A stretch of 23,742 bases of DNA from an uncultured Bacilli bacterium (GCA_947591565.1 CANQDH010000003.1:1-23742); one strand, 5' to 3'; positions 14,413-22,014 are shown, numbered from the stretch's first letter. Notes: generated by a model from the letters alone, not told the origin. Made by a program: numbers and translations.

Positions 14413-15084
14413 TTAATTGTTAATTATATTTTTTAAAGTTTCTAGTTTATTTTTATATATTTCAAGTTCAGAATTTAGTTTATTTACTAGTTCTACTTGT
14501 TCTAAATACATTTGTTCATAATTTGGTTGATTTTGTTCAACATTAGGTGTAACAGTTGGTTGTTCATTCATGGTAAATTGATTAAATGGATTTGGAATGT
14601 TAAAATTATTTTCATTAGTTTGTGGTTCCATAGTAGGTACAGTATTAGTTTGTGGCATTTCCTTTACTGGTTCTGTAACAAATGGTACTGTATTTATGTT
14701 ATTATTTATTGGTGTTTCAGCAAAATTTGGTTGATTTTGTTTTAAAACATCAACATAATTGGCAAGTAAGCCAAGTTGTTTATCACTTACAATATTTAAA
14801 CCATTTAAATCGTTATAATTTAAATCTGTTATACTTAATGGCATATTACTTTTATTTTTGCTTACAATATCTTTAATAACATTCTTTGCTGTTTCATAGG
14901 TTTCACCTTCTACAGCATTAGCTACTAATCCATCCACTTTTGCAATATGAACAAAAACATGACCTTGATCATCTTTCTCATTTTCTCCATCAGTTGTATA
15001 TATTAAATATTTGACACCATTATACTCAAAATATCTAACTAAATGAATATCCATACCGTTACTAGTTAATATATCTCTTTCCAC
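14413..15084 (-). CDS. hypothetical protein with Asn/Gln/Pro-rich linker and C-terminal coiled coil
   Basis: 223 aa, not recognised. The N-terminal part (about 1-75) looks folded: ILTSNGMDIHLVRYFEYNG followed by KYLIYTT and HVFVHIAKVDG, resembling small beta-rich domains that tolerate DE/DG loops. Residues about 115-190 are a low-complexity stretch of Asn, Gln, Pro and Thr with repeated PQTN/TVPT-type pieces. The last 35 residues form an amphipathic helix, probably coiled coil (LVNKLNSELEIYKNKLETL). There is no signal peptide or membrane segment. It starts at GTG 15082-15084 with AGGAGG 7 nt upstream and has its own promoter. It is followed after 43 nt by the kinase-like gene. Its function is unknown. 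Confidence 0.75.
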   Translation of the reverse strand: MERDILTSNGMDIHLVRYFEYNGVKYLIYTTDGENEKDDQGHVFVHIAKVDGLVANAVEGETYETAKNVIKDIVSKNKSNMPLSITDLNYNDLNGLNIVSDKQLGLLANYVDVLKQNQPNFAETPINNNINTVPFVTEPVKEMPQTNTVPTMEPQTNENNFNIPNPFNQFTMNEQPTVTPNVEQNQPNYEQMYLEQVELVNKLNSELEIYKNKLETLKNIINN

Positions 15085-15113
15085 TTTGCTTCCTCCTTAT
15101 TATTCTATACTAT

Positions 15114-15142
15114 ATAATATCAAAAATATTTACCTTTTTCAA
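15114..15142 (-). promoter_or_regulatory. promoter of the 14413-15084 gene
   Basis: TTGAAA (15137-15142), 17 nt, TGATATTAT with -10 at 15114-15119 and an extended TGn, minus strand. Confidence 0.55.
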
Positions 15143-15162
15143 TATTTTTTTATAATATTCCG

Positions 15163-15190
15163 AAAAAAAATCTCATTATGAGATTTTTTT
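15163..15190 (-). terminator. terminator after the YbbR gene (symmetric, possibly bidirectional)
   Basis: TCTCAT-T-ATGAGA (15171-15183) flanked by A8 and T7. On the minus strand it directly follows the YbbR stop codon and closes the long 15.2-18.4 kb run. Confidence 0.85.
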
Positions 15191-16535
15191 AATTTTCGGT
15201 AATAGCTATTTTAACTTTTTTAGTCTTAGCCACATAAACAACTTTAGAATCATTTCCTCTTACTTTTACATCAACTTCATATTCACCAGGTGTATATCCT
15301 GTTAAATCGATATAAGCATAAATATCTTCAGCTGTTATTTTATCGATAACACTTTCAACACCTTTAACATTAACCGTAACAACAGATGAACTACCATCAA
15401 TAGGCTGAACTCCATATTTTGATAAATCAATGCCTTCAGCATTTATTTTAACATTTGAAATATCAATGTCGGTCGATGATGATACCTGAACTTTTACTGT
15501 AATGTTATTAATACTCATAGATCTTATACCAACTGGTTTTTTTAGTTCAACTTTATATTCGTGTTCTTCTTTTAAATCGGAAACATCAATTTCAACAGGG
15601 ATTGATGTAATATTATTTAAGTATTCATCATCACCATATATTGTAACATTGGTATCACTTTGTTCAATGGAAGCTATAGCAAGGCCAAATGATACATTCC
15701 CTTTTGGTATAACTCTTATTGGAACTTCTTTGCTTGGTGATGAAATTGTTACATTAACATCAACTTTTGATGGCACAATTTCAACATCCACAACATTTCC
15801 ATCTTTATCATATGCACGAAGTGGAACATCTTTTATTGTCGCGCTTCCAATTTCTTGTTTAACAAGGCTATCAACATCAACTAAGGCTTTGACTATAGCT
15901 ACCTGTTTTACCCTATAGTCAGCACCTTGTATGGTAACATTATCATCGGTAACATTCATTTCATTAATAGTCAATTTATCATCTAGTTTTTCTTGATTCA
16001 AAATATCAAGTGTTAGGATTTTCTTTTCAGAAACTTTTGGGTAAATAATAACGGTTGCAACTGATGGATTAACCTTATAATCAATGGAACTACTACTTTG
16101 ATCATATTTTAAGTTAATAGTATGTTGTCCAGGTTTTAATCCTGATAAATCGATTTTTACCTCGTGTGTTGCTGACTGTTTAGCAATATAAAGATCTGTT
16201 TTATTACCAATTAAAGTTACATCAACAGTATCCGGTAAGCCTTCAACAACATATGAAGCCTCATTATAAACAGTTGTAACAGGTAAATTTTTAAGTATTT
16301 CAGCTGAACTATCACTAAAAGAAATAATTTTTTGATCGATAATAACAAAAATAATAATGGCTAAAAAAAGTGATATAAATAATAAAGTGTTAGTTTTTGA
16401 TAACCATCTTTCAATTTTTTTACCAGAATTATCATAATTGCCAGTTATTTTTATAACTAATTTAGTTACAGGAACAACTAATATTCTATCAAAAAAATTC
16501 CATATTTTTTTAAATAAATTTTTAATGTACTTCAT
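15189..16535 (-). CDS. cdaR: YbbR-domain protein, CdaA regulator CdaR
   Basis: About 448 aa. After a basic N-terminal region there is one membrane helix (about 49-68), then an extracellular part of several YbbR repeats of about 80 residues with recurring V-x-V-x-hydrophobic strands and P-x-V-DVxV turns, e.g. VPIRVIPKGN and VEIDVSDLKEEHEY. YbbR/CdaR proteins bind the membrane cyclase CdaA and tune c-di-AMP synthesis. The ATG at 16535 has AGGGGGAT 4 nt upstream and overlaps the cdaA end by 14 nt; the longer start at 16568 precedes that site. The usual third gene glmM does not follow, as a terminator closes the run. Confidence 0.9.
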   Translation of the reverse strand: MKYIKNLFKKIWNFFDRILVVPVTKLVIKITGNYDNSGKKIERWLSKTNTLLFISLFLAIIIFVIIDQKIISFSDSSAEILKNLPVTTVYNEASYVVEGLPDTVDVTLIGNKTDLYIAKQSATHEVKIDLSGLKPGQHTINLKYDQSSSSIDYKVNPSVATVIIYPKVSEKKILTLDILNQEKLDDKLTINEMNVTDDNVTIQGADYRVKQVAIVKALVDVDSLVKQEIGSATIKDVPLRAYDKDGNVVDVEIVPSKVDVNVTISSPSKEVPIRVIPKGNVSFGLAIASIEQSDTNVTIYGDDEYLNNITSIPVEIDVSDLKEEHEYKVELKKPVGIRSMSINNITVKVQVSSSTDIDISNVKINAEGIDLSKYGVQPIDGSSSVVTVNVKGVESVIDKITAEDIYAYIDLTGYTPGEYEVDVKVRGNDSKVVYVAKTKKVKIAITEN

Positions 16536-17352
16536 TGTTATCCCCCTCTGACGTTTCTTCTTCATCATCTTCCATTAACATAGTCTTTTTAGGTCTTAAT
16601 TCATCTAAAAGCATGATTTTAAAATCATCAATTGTTAAATTATAATGTAATTCACCATTGATAGCCATAGATAAACGTCCTGTTTCTTCAGACACAATTA
16701 AAGAAATACAGTCATATTCTTCAGAAATACCAAGGGCAGCCCTATGCCTTGTTCCTAGCCTTTTACTTATTTTTAGGTTATCACTAGTTGGAAAAACGGC
16801 TCCAGCACTTGTGATTTTATCACCTTGTATGATAACACCACCATCATGTAATGGGTTATTAGGGAAAAAGATAGAAATTAACAATTCACTTGAAATATCG
16901 GCATAGATTTTTTTCGATTTTTCAATATATTCACTTAAACTATTATCTCTTTCAATAACAATTAAAGCCCCAATTCTAGCCTTTTTTAAATATTCAACAG
17001 CCTGCATTATCTCATAGACAACTTTTTCTCTTTCATCAACAGTAAGAACTTTATGTCTTCCAAGTAGTTGACTTCTACCAAGCGATTCCAAAACGGTCCT
17101 AATTTCTGGCTGAAAGATAATAATTAAAGCAAGTGGTCCCCACATGATTACATAATCAAGTAAGTATCCAATGGTAGATAGTTGTAAAAGATCACTAACA
17201 ATTTTTAAAGCCAGAATAAATAAAATTCCTTTAAATAGCATGACCATTTTAACATTTTTTCTTAAATTCTTTAAAATAAAATATAAAACAAGCCAAACTA
17301 GTAAAACATCAATAAATTTTTTTATCAGTTCAATTATACCATCAACTGTCAT
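16522..17352 (-). CDS. cdaA: diadenylate cyclase CdaA (c-di-AMP synthase)
   Basis: 276 aa. Three N-terminal membrane helices (about 10-29, 35-56, 61-80) are followed by the family block FQPEIRTVLESLGR and a DAC domain (about 100-250) that joins two ATP into c-di-AMP, controlling K+ and osmotic balance. GTRHRAALG (RHR 202-204) and VSEETG are intact. The DGA motif reads LHDGGVII (170-172), a Gly in place of the normally conserved Ala. The acidic tail (EDDEEETSEGDNNE) is short. ATG 17352 has GGAGG 5 nt upstream. It sits 27 nt after the acidic membrane protein gene and overlaps cdaR. Confidence 0.95.
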   Translation of the reverse strand: MTVDGIIELIKKFIDVLLVWLVLYFILKNLRKNVKMVMLFKGILFILALKIVSDLLQLSTIGYLLDYVIMWGPLALIIIFQPEIRTVLESLGRSQLLGRHKVLTVDEREKVVYEIMQAVEYLKKARIGALIVIERDNSLSEYIEKSKKIYADISSELLISIFFPNNPLHDGGVIIQGDKITSAGAVFPTSDNLKISKRLGTRHRAALGISEEYDCISLIVSEETGRLSMAINGELHYNLTIDDFKIMLLDELRPKKTMLMEDDEEETSEGDNNEVH

Positions 17353-17379
17353 AACTTCCTCCATTCAAGAAAACGATGT

Positions 17380-18363
17380 TTAGAATTTCCAAACACCGTC
17401 TTCATCATCTTCATCATTAATGTTATCAACTTTAGTGTTTTCTAAATGTGGTAATGGCATATTCATAGCACCATTATCCTTTGATAAATCAATACTTGTA
17501 TCATTATTTGATTTTAGTTTATTAGCATTTTCTTGCTCATTTTCAGCAATAATATCCTCAACCATTTCTTTTAATTGTGAATAACTAACTTGCATTGTAT
17601 CATCTAATTTTTCATTTAAATTGTCTTCTAGATTGTTTTTAGTTTCTGGTTCTTTTTTCAAATCATCTAATGAATCTTTTTCAGAAAATTCCATTTTATC
17701 AATTTTATCAATATCATTTACAATTGTTTCAATACTATCATCAGGTATTTGTTCATCATTATTTAATGATGGTGTAGCATCATCTTTAGACAAATTATCG
17801 ACTGTTTCATCTTGAACGACTTTTATATCAGTGTCCGTATTTGGTGTAGATAAATTATCATTTACTTCCACAAAATCTTCTACGGGTTGCTGTACTGGTT
17901 CGTCCATATATTGCACATTATTTATTGGTTGCTCATCAGCCTGTGCTTCTATCTGATTACTTTGAGACAATTGTTCATCAAATATAGGCCAAGCAAAAGT
18001 TTCCTGTTCATTGTTTGCTATCAATTCATCGTTAGATACCTTATCATCATTTTCCATTGATTCATTTGGTATTTGCTCACTATCATTTTCATTATGAGGA
18101 TTTTCGATAGTAGGAATTAACTGTGTTTTGGAAAGTTCACTCTCACTAACCTCTGATACAGCATTACTATCATTTGATACTTCGTTATTTTTTTGCTCTA
18201 TTTCCTCATTTTTTATTTTGCCCTTCTTTTCATGTTTTCTTTTTGGTAAAACATGTTTTTTCTCTGAAAAAAAGCCTATGAATGCAACAATAATAATGAT
18301 TCCACCTATAATAAACCAAATATAATATTCAACTATAAAATCTAAGATTCCATCTGTATTCAT
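17380..18363 (-). CDS. membrane-anchored, acidic, probably disordered protein
   Basis: 327 aa, family not recognised. One membrane helix (about 9-32) is followed by a basic patch (KRKHEKKGKIK) and about 240 residues of low-complexity sequence very rich in Asp, Glu, Asn and Ser. A likely helix follows near the end (SYSQLKEMVEDIIAENEQ), and the C-terminus is acidic and ends DEDDEDGVWKF. The basic patch right after the helix suggests the tail is cytoplasmic. A short ordered tip on a long acidic tether suggests a docking protein. GAGGTG lies 4 nt before the ATG. It has its own promoter and is followed by cdaA and cdaR, so a link to c-di-AMP or the cell envelope is possible but unproven. Confidence 0.8.
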   Translation of the reverse strand: MNTDGILDFIVEYYIWFIIGGIIIIVAFIGFFSEKKHVLPKRKHEKKGKIKNEEIEQKNNEVSNDSNAVSEVSESELSKTQLIPTIENPHNENDSEQIPNESMENDDKVSNDELIANNEQETFAWPIFDEQLSQSNQIEAQADEQPINNVQYMDEPVQQPVEDFVEVNDNLSTPNTDTDIKVVQDETVDNLSKDDATPSLNNDEQIPDDSIETIVNDIDKIDKMEFSEKDSLDDLKKEPETKNNLEDNLNEKLDDTMQVSYSQLKEMVEDIIAENEQENANKLKSNNDTSIDLSKDNGAMNMPLPHLENTKVDNINDEDDEDGVWKF

Positions 18364-18391
18364 AAAACACCTCTATCTATTCTCTTTAATT

Positions 18392-18420
18392 ATAATATCA
18401 CGAATTTTTTTTTATTGCAA
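18392..18420 (-). promoter_or_regulatory. promoter of the acidic protein-cdaA-cdaR run
   Basis: TTGCAA (18415-18420), 17 nt, TATTAT (18392-18397) with upstream TGn on the minus strand, directly after the trmL stop codon. Confidence 0.55.
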
Positions 18421-18927
18421 CTACTGTTCTAAATAATTTTCGTCTTTGAAGGGCTCATACCTAAGTAAATCTTTATAATCAAACTGTCTTAATACTTCAA
18501 AAAGGACAATAGCAACACAGTTTGCAAGGTTTAAAGCTCTTATATTAGCATTGGTTGGTATTCTAAAACATTTATCTAGATGCTTTGATAAAATTTCTTT
18601 AGGAATTCCTGTACTTTCCTTACCAAAAATTAAATATATATTTCCCTTTACTTCTTTATAGTTATAATCAGAATGTGTTTTTTTACCATATCTTGTAAAA
18701 TAAAAATACTCCCCACTCGTTTTATTTAGAAAGTCATCAAAATTATCATATACAGTGTAATTACAATGTTCAATATAATTAACACCACTTCTTTTAATAC
18801 TACGTTCATCCAAAGAAAAACCAAGTGGTCTAATTAAATGAAGATGCGTACCTGTACCAGCACATGTTCGCATAATATTACCAGTATTTTGAGGTATTTC
18901 TGGTTCATATAAAACAACGTTTATCAT
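18421..18927 (-). CDS. trmL: tRNA (cytidine(34)-2'-O)-methyltransferase TrmL
   Basis: 168-aa SPOUT methyltransferase that methylates the ribose at wobble position 34 of tRNA-Leu isoacceptors. The N-terminal IPQNTGNIMRTCAGTGTHLHL, the GKESTGIP loop and the C-terminal RALNLANCVAIVLFE form the knotted SAM-binding site and match TrmL (YibK). Length is typical. The start overlaps the upstream gene's stop by one base (TAATG), with GAGG about 7 nt upstream, so it is translationally coupled. Confidence 0.95.
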   Translation of the reverse strand: MINVVLYEPEIPQNTGNIMRTCAGTGTHLHLIRPLGFSLDERSIKRSGVNYIEHCNYTVYDNFDDFLNKTSGEYFYFTRYGKKTHSDYNYKEVKGNIYLIFGKESTGIPKEILSKHLDKCFRIPTNANIRALNLANCVAIVLFEVLRQFDYKDLLRYEPFKDENYLEQ

Positions 18928-19406
18928 TAATATACCTCATTGTTTTGTAAAAATTTCTTCACATTTTCCATATTTATATCACTTATTTTAGCTGTAAAGA
19001 TATCTCTAACTTTTTGATTTTCAAAAATAATCATAACGATATCATCATCTAATTTATAATTATCGATATTTTTATATTTTTGCATAAACTCTTCAAATTT
19101 AAATTGATCCATATCCATATATATAAAGTCTTGTGATAAGTCATTATCAATTAAGAAACCTTTTAATTCCGTTTCGAACTTTTCAAGTTTATTATCTTCT
19201 TTAGATGATAAATAAATGATAAAATTAGGATTTTCAACTGCAAAATTATCTATTTCATCATACTTTATTTCACTAATGTATTCTGGAAGTATAGATGCTT
19301 TTTTTTGCATCCTACTATACCAATTAACACAGTATAAAACAACTATAACAGATACAGCAATTAATAAAACTAATAAAAAATAATTTTTTAAAGGTATTTT
19401 TTTCAT
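18927..19406 (-). CDS. membrane-anchored thioredoxin-like protein lacking CxxC
   Basis: 159 aa. An N-terminal helix (about 8-27) anchors an extracellular domain of about 125 residues. The segment NFIIYLSSKEDNKLEKFETEL then FIYMDMDQ matches, in spacing, the strand-CxxC-helix-strand core of thioredoxins (compare the lipoprotein two genes upstream), but no cysteines are at the active site. It could be a redox-dead partner or chaperone. The start has AGGA about 8 nt upstream; it follows the AAA+ gene by 10 nt and is coupled to trmL. Fold assignment is by eye and uncertain. Confidence 0.6.
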   Translation of the reverse strand: MKKIPLKNYFLLVLLIAVSVIVVLYCVNWYSRMQKKASILPEYISEIKYDEIDNFAVENPNFIIYLSSKEDNKLEKFETELKGFLIDNDLSQDFIYMDMDQFKFEEFMQKYKNIDNYKLDDDIVMIIFENQKVRDIFTAKISDINMENVKKFLQNNEVY

Positions 19407-19416
19407 ATTATCATTC

Positions 19417-20400
19417 CTAATCTCTAATATTTGTATTAATTTCTTCTATCGTCACATCTGGTAAAACAATATTTTCTTTATCACATAATTTACTAAATTT
19501 GGTTTTAAAAGATGCAAGTTCTTTGACAATACTATCTGGATAAATTCGCTTACTATTTTTAATGGCATTATAAACATCAATGAGTTCAACTTCTTGTTTA
19601 TTACTTAATAGGGCGTAAGAAAAGGCTTGTTGTAAGACTGATAAGGATACATCAGGGTACATAGCCGAAAGACCATATACTCTTTTAAATTCAGAAGTTG
19701 CGCTTACGATGGAATCCATTATTTGTTCAGCAATATAATCTTTATATTTAAAAGTTATACCTGTTTGTTTTTCTATTTTGGGCATGGTTCCAAGTAAAAT
19801 TTGGGTTGTTGTTTTTTCGTCAGGTTCAGCAACATCAATACGATCAAAACGTCTAAGGAAGGCTCTATCACGAACAACAAAAGTATCATATTCAGCCGTT
19901 GTCGTTGCACCTATTAACTTGATATCACCTCGGTCAAGACCTGGCTTTAAAATATTTGCAAGGTCGAGTGGACCTGCACCCTTTCCTCCCATTAAGGTAT
20001 GTATTTCATCAATAAAAATAATGGTTTTTCTTAATTTTTTAGCCTCGTCAACAAACAAGCTCATAATCATTTTCTCTTCGCCATTTAAATTGATTGTTCC
20101 AACTAAAGATGTCGAATTAAATTTAATAATACGATAATCTTTTAAAGCATTTGGAACCTCATTTTTTTGAATAAGATAAGAAAGTCCTTCAACGATAGCC
20201 GTTTTACCAATACCAGGCTTTCCAATTAAAAGAGCCGATTTCTCAGGAGTCATAAGAACAATCATCATTTTTTGGATTTCATCTTCACGGGCAATAGCTG
20301 GATTAGTTATATATTTTTTAGCGGTTAAATCTTCCCCATATGTTTCAATGACACTAAATTTTTGTTCATCACCAAAATCCATAATTTCGATATCTTTCAT
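19417..20400 (-). CDS. stand-alone ClpB/ClpA D1-like AAA+ ATPase
   Basis: 327 aa with one AAA+ module. DLTAKKYITNPAIARE leads into Walker A GKPGIGKT (60-67), the EGLSYLI helix, Walker B IIFIDE (127-132), the ATTTAEY sensor-1 region and the arginine finger in FLRRFDRI. The order matches the first ATPase ring of Clp/Hsp100 unfoldases. It has no Clp N domain, no second ring and no ClpP-binding loop seen. Where ClpB has the pore loop AKYRG, this protein has INLNG (103-107), losing the aromatic Tyr. ATG 20400 has AAGGAG 7 nt upstream; the frame to 20433 overlaps the lipoprotein gene and is rejected. Confidence 0.85.
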   Translation of the reverse strand: MKDIEIMDFGDEQKFSVIETYGEDLTAKKYITNPAIAREDEIQKMMIVLMTPEKSALLIGKPGIGKTAIVEGLSYLIQKNEVPNALKDYRIIKFNSTSLVGTINLNGEEKMIMSLFVDEAKKLRKTIIFIDEIHTLMGGKGAGPLDLANILKPGLDRGDIKLIGATTTAEYDTFVVRDRAFLRRFDRIDVAEPDEKTTTQILLGTMPKIEKQTGITFKYKDYIAEQIMDSIVSATSEFKRVYGLSAMYPDVSLSVLQQAFSYALLSNKQEVELIDVYNAIKNSKRIYPDSIVKELASFKTKFSKLCDKENIVLPDVTIEEINTNIRD

Positions 20401-20401
20401 A

Positions 20402-20818
20402 TTATTTCTCCTTAATATAACCCATTTTTTCAAATTTTGTTACTACTTTACTATATGGAAGTGCCCCAACAATACGGTCATAGGTACTTTTTTCTTCCCC
20501 ATCTATCATAAATGCTGTTGTTGGTGTTGATGAAAAATTAACAAGCGTACGTAATTCATATACTTCTTCTGCTTTCATATTAGCAACATCCAAATAAAAT
20601 ACTTCTACTTGATAATTAGATACAAATCTTTTTAAGGTAATTTTATAATCATCACAATGAGGACATTCATGTGAACCAATAAAAAGCGGAAAAGTTTCTT
20701 TGTTTTCAATTTTTTGTTTCAATTCAGCGTAAGTAATTTCCGTATAATTCGTAATTTTTTTATTTGAACATGCTGATAAGCATAGAGCGCATAATAGTAG
20801 TAATAATATTTTTTTCAT
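20402..20818 (-). CDS. thioredoxin-like lipoprotein with CPHC motif
   Basis: 138 aa. A lipoprotein signal peptide ends in the lipobox LSAC (Cys17), so the mature protein is attached to the outside of the membrane. The thioredoxin fold follows: FPLFIGSHECPHCDDY carries the CxxC pair (C52, C55), and the STPTTAFMIDG block contains the cis-Pro loop. CPHC is typical of DsbA-like oxidising thioredoxins, suggesting disulfide formation or isomerisation in secreted proteins. The SD is weak (AGG about 9 nt upstream). First gene of the AAA+/trmL run; one base separates it from the ATPase gene. Confidence 0.85.
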   Translation of the reverse strand: MKKILLLLLCALCLSACSNKKITNYTEITYAELKQKIENKETFPLFIGSHECPHCDDYKITLKRFVSNYQVEVFYLDVANMKAEEVYELRTLVNFSSTPTTAFMIDGEEKSTYDRIVGALPYSKVVTKFEKMGYIKEK

Positions 20819-20865
20819 TTTTCAAACCTACTTTCTAAGTACACAATAATTATATAATAAAGATG

Positions 20866-20903
20866 AATAAAAAAAAAGAGTTTTTTTAAAGTTTAGACTC
20901 TTT
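20866..20903 (-). terminator. terminator of the LysM gene, overlapping its last codons
   Basis: On the minus strand AAAGAGT (20897-20903) pairs with ACTCTTT (20875-20881), followed by a T run. The left arm is coding sequence of the LysM gene. Confidence 0.75.
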
Positions 20904-21354
20904 TTTTATATACCATTAGTTGGTCTGGTACTAAATAAATAGTTCTATTTTGTCTTATCATTTCTTCTTCGGTAGTGTCTAATCTATCGGCAGCATCACT
21001 TAAAGTTTCATTTTCTTTTGTAATAATAAAAACTAAATCTTTTTTGGGAATCATGATTTCTTGATTTGGATAAATATACTGATCTCTATCTAGTCCATTT
21101 AAATTTAATAGATCAATGTAGTTAAGGCCAAAGGCTTGAGCAATAGAGTATATGGAATCACCTTGTTTTACTCTATATATTTCAAAATTACCATCTTCCA
21201 TATCCGAAATTGGAACAATAATGTAAGATCCTCTTTGGACATTATAATCATTTAAAATCCCATTAATTTGTTTTAGATTTTGAACCGTTGTATTAAATTT
21301 TTTCGCAATATCATCTAAAGATGTTTCATCTTCAATTTGATAAATTCTATACAT
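20893..21354 (-). CDS. protein of three LysM domains, no signal peptide
   Basis: 153 aa made entirely of three LysM modules (about 2-48, 57-101, 107-150), each with the YxVxxGDSlxxIAxxF start, an N-G or N-R middle and a final I-x-P or equivalent. The second is the most canonical (YRVKQGDSIYSIAQAFGL); the third is divergent and ends VYKKRV. LysM binds peptidoglycan or other GlcNAc polymers. With no signal peptide, the protein may be cytoplasmic or mother-cell located, as are LysM coat-morphogenesis proteins (SafA/SpoVID type), which fits the divergent coat-like gene next door. GGTGG lies 4 nt before the ATG. Confidence 0.88.
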   Translation of the reverse strand: MYRIYQIEDETSLDDIAKKFNTTVQNLKQINGILNDYNVQRGSYIIVPISDMEDGNFEIYRVKQGDSIYSIAQAFGLNYIDLLNLNGLDRDQYIYPNQEIMIPKKDLVFIITKENETLSDAADRLDTTEEEMIRQNRTIYLVPDQLMVYKKRV

Positions 21355-21370
21355 ATTTCCACCTCAAAAT

Positions 21371-21399
21371 AATATATGTGATTTTTATATTTTTGACAA
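21371..21399 (-). promoter_or_regulatory. promoter of the LysM gene
   Basis: TTGTCA (21394-21399), 17 nt, TATATT (21371-21376) on the minus strand. Confidence 0.55.
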
Positions 21400-21426
21400 T
21401 TAATTCAGAAACGGGCTTTTGAAGGG

Positions 21427-21454
21427 TACCATTTTAAATATCTAGAATATAATA
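21427..21454 (+). promoter_or_regulatory. possible late-sporulation (sigma-K/E-like) promoter of the CotY/Z-like gene
   Basis: TACC (21427-21430), 15 nt, AATATAATA (21446-21454). The -10 matches five of six fixed positions of CATAnnnTA, and no sigma-A -35 is present. Suggestive only. Confidence 0.3.
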
Positions 21455-21484
21455 CTCGTGAAAACAAATGAAGGGGTGGAATAT

Positions 21485-21928
21485 ATGTGTAATAATGAAA
21501 ACAACCAATGTGGATGCATTTCCGAAATTCTAACTGTCATATCTATTTTACAAAAAAATGCAACCTGTACTGATACATGCTGCCTAGATACATGTGATAG
21601 AGGATTTCTAGGATGTGGTACAACAACTATTGGCTGCAACACAAGACCAATAATGCTATATACTTGCTCTGGTAATGGAACACCTTGGAGCATGCCAACA
21701 ACCAAAACAGATGGCAGTTGCGGAGATGAAGGTGTTGTATGTTCAAGCGTCTTTAGAGTAGAAAAAATAGATGGTAATTGTGCAACATTTAGAGTTTTAG
21801 CTGACAATCCAGATCCTGCTACTGTAGGGACAATGCCTTACATAAGTACCAATAGTTTCTTCACTATGAATCTAAATTGTGTATGCAGTTTAAGATGTTT
21901 AAATGATACTTTTGTAGATACCATTTAA
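21485..21928 (+). CDS. CotY/CotZ-family spore coat-like protein
   Basis: 147 aa with 16 cysteines (about 11%). It opens MCNNENNQCGCISEILTVIS, then has a Cys cluster (TCTDTCCLDTCDRGFLGC) and beta-rich blocks (VFRVEKIDGNCATFRVL, FFTMNLNCVCSLRC). The arrangement matches the CotY/CotZ crust/outer coat proteins of Bacillus, which form disulfide-linked sheets. The start is ATG 21485, with GGGGTGG 5 nt upstream; the frame is open from 21458 but that ATG has no SD. Transcribed alone, diverging from the LysM gene, and closed by a strong terminator. Confidence 0.8.
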   Translation: MCNNENNQCGCISEILTVISILQKNATCTDTCCLDTCDRGFLGCGTTTIGCNTRPIMLYTCSGNGTPWSMPTTKTDGSCGDEGVVCSSVFRVEKIDGNCATFRVLADNPDPATVGTMPYISTNSFFTMNLNCVCSLRCLNDTFVDTI

Positions 21929-21932
21929 TTTT

Positions 21933-21959
21933 AAGATAGACATTGTTCTATCTTTTTTT
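21933..21959 (+). terminator. terminator of the CotY/Z-like gene
   Basis: AAGATAGA (21933-21940) and TCTATCTT (21947-21954) form a perfect 8-bp stem with a 6-nt loop, followed by T5. Confidence 0.88.
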
Positions 21960-21979
21960 GATTGTTTTCATAAATGTTC

Positions 21980-22008
21980 TTGACTTGGAGTAAAAAACAT
22001 AATATAAT
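21980..22008 (+). promoter_or_regulatory. promoter of rpsD
   Basis: TTGACT (21980-21985), 17 nt, consensus TATAAT (22003-22008). The predicted start near 22015 gives a 160-nt leader. Confidence 0.8.
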
Positions 22009-22014
22009 CATAGT

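Noticed and set aside
21442..21807. Minus-strand frames opposite the CotY/Z-like gene and opposite rpsD (22313-22648)
   Set aside because: Antisense shadows; the plus-strand proteins have good starts and family motifs.
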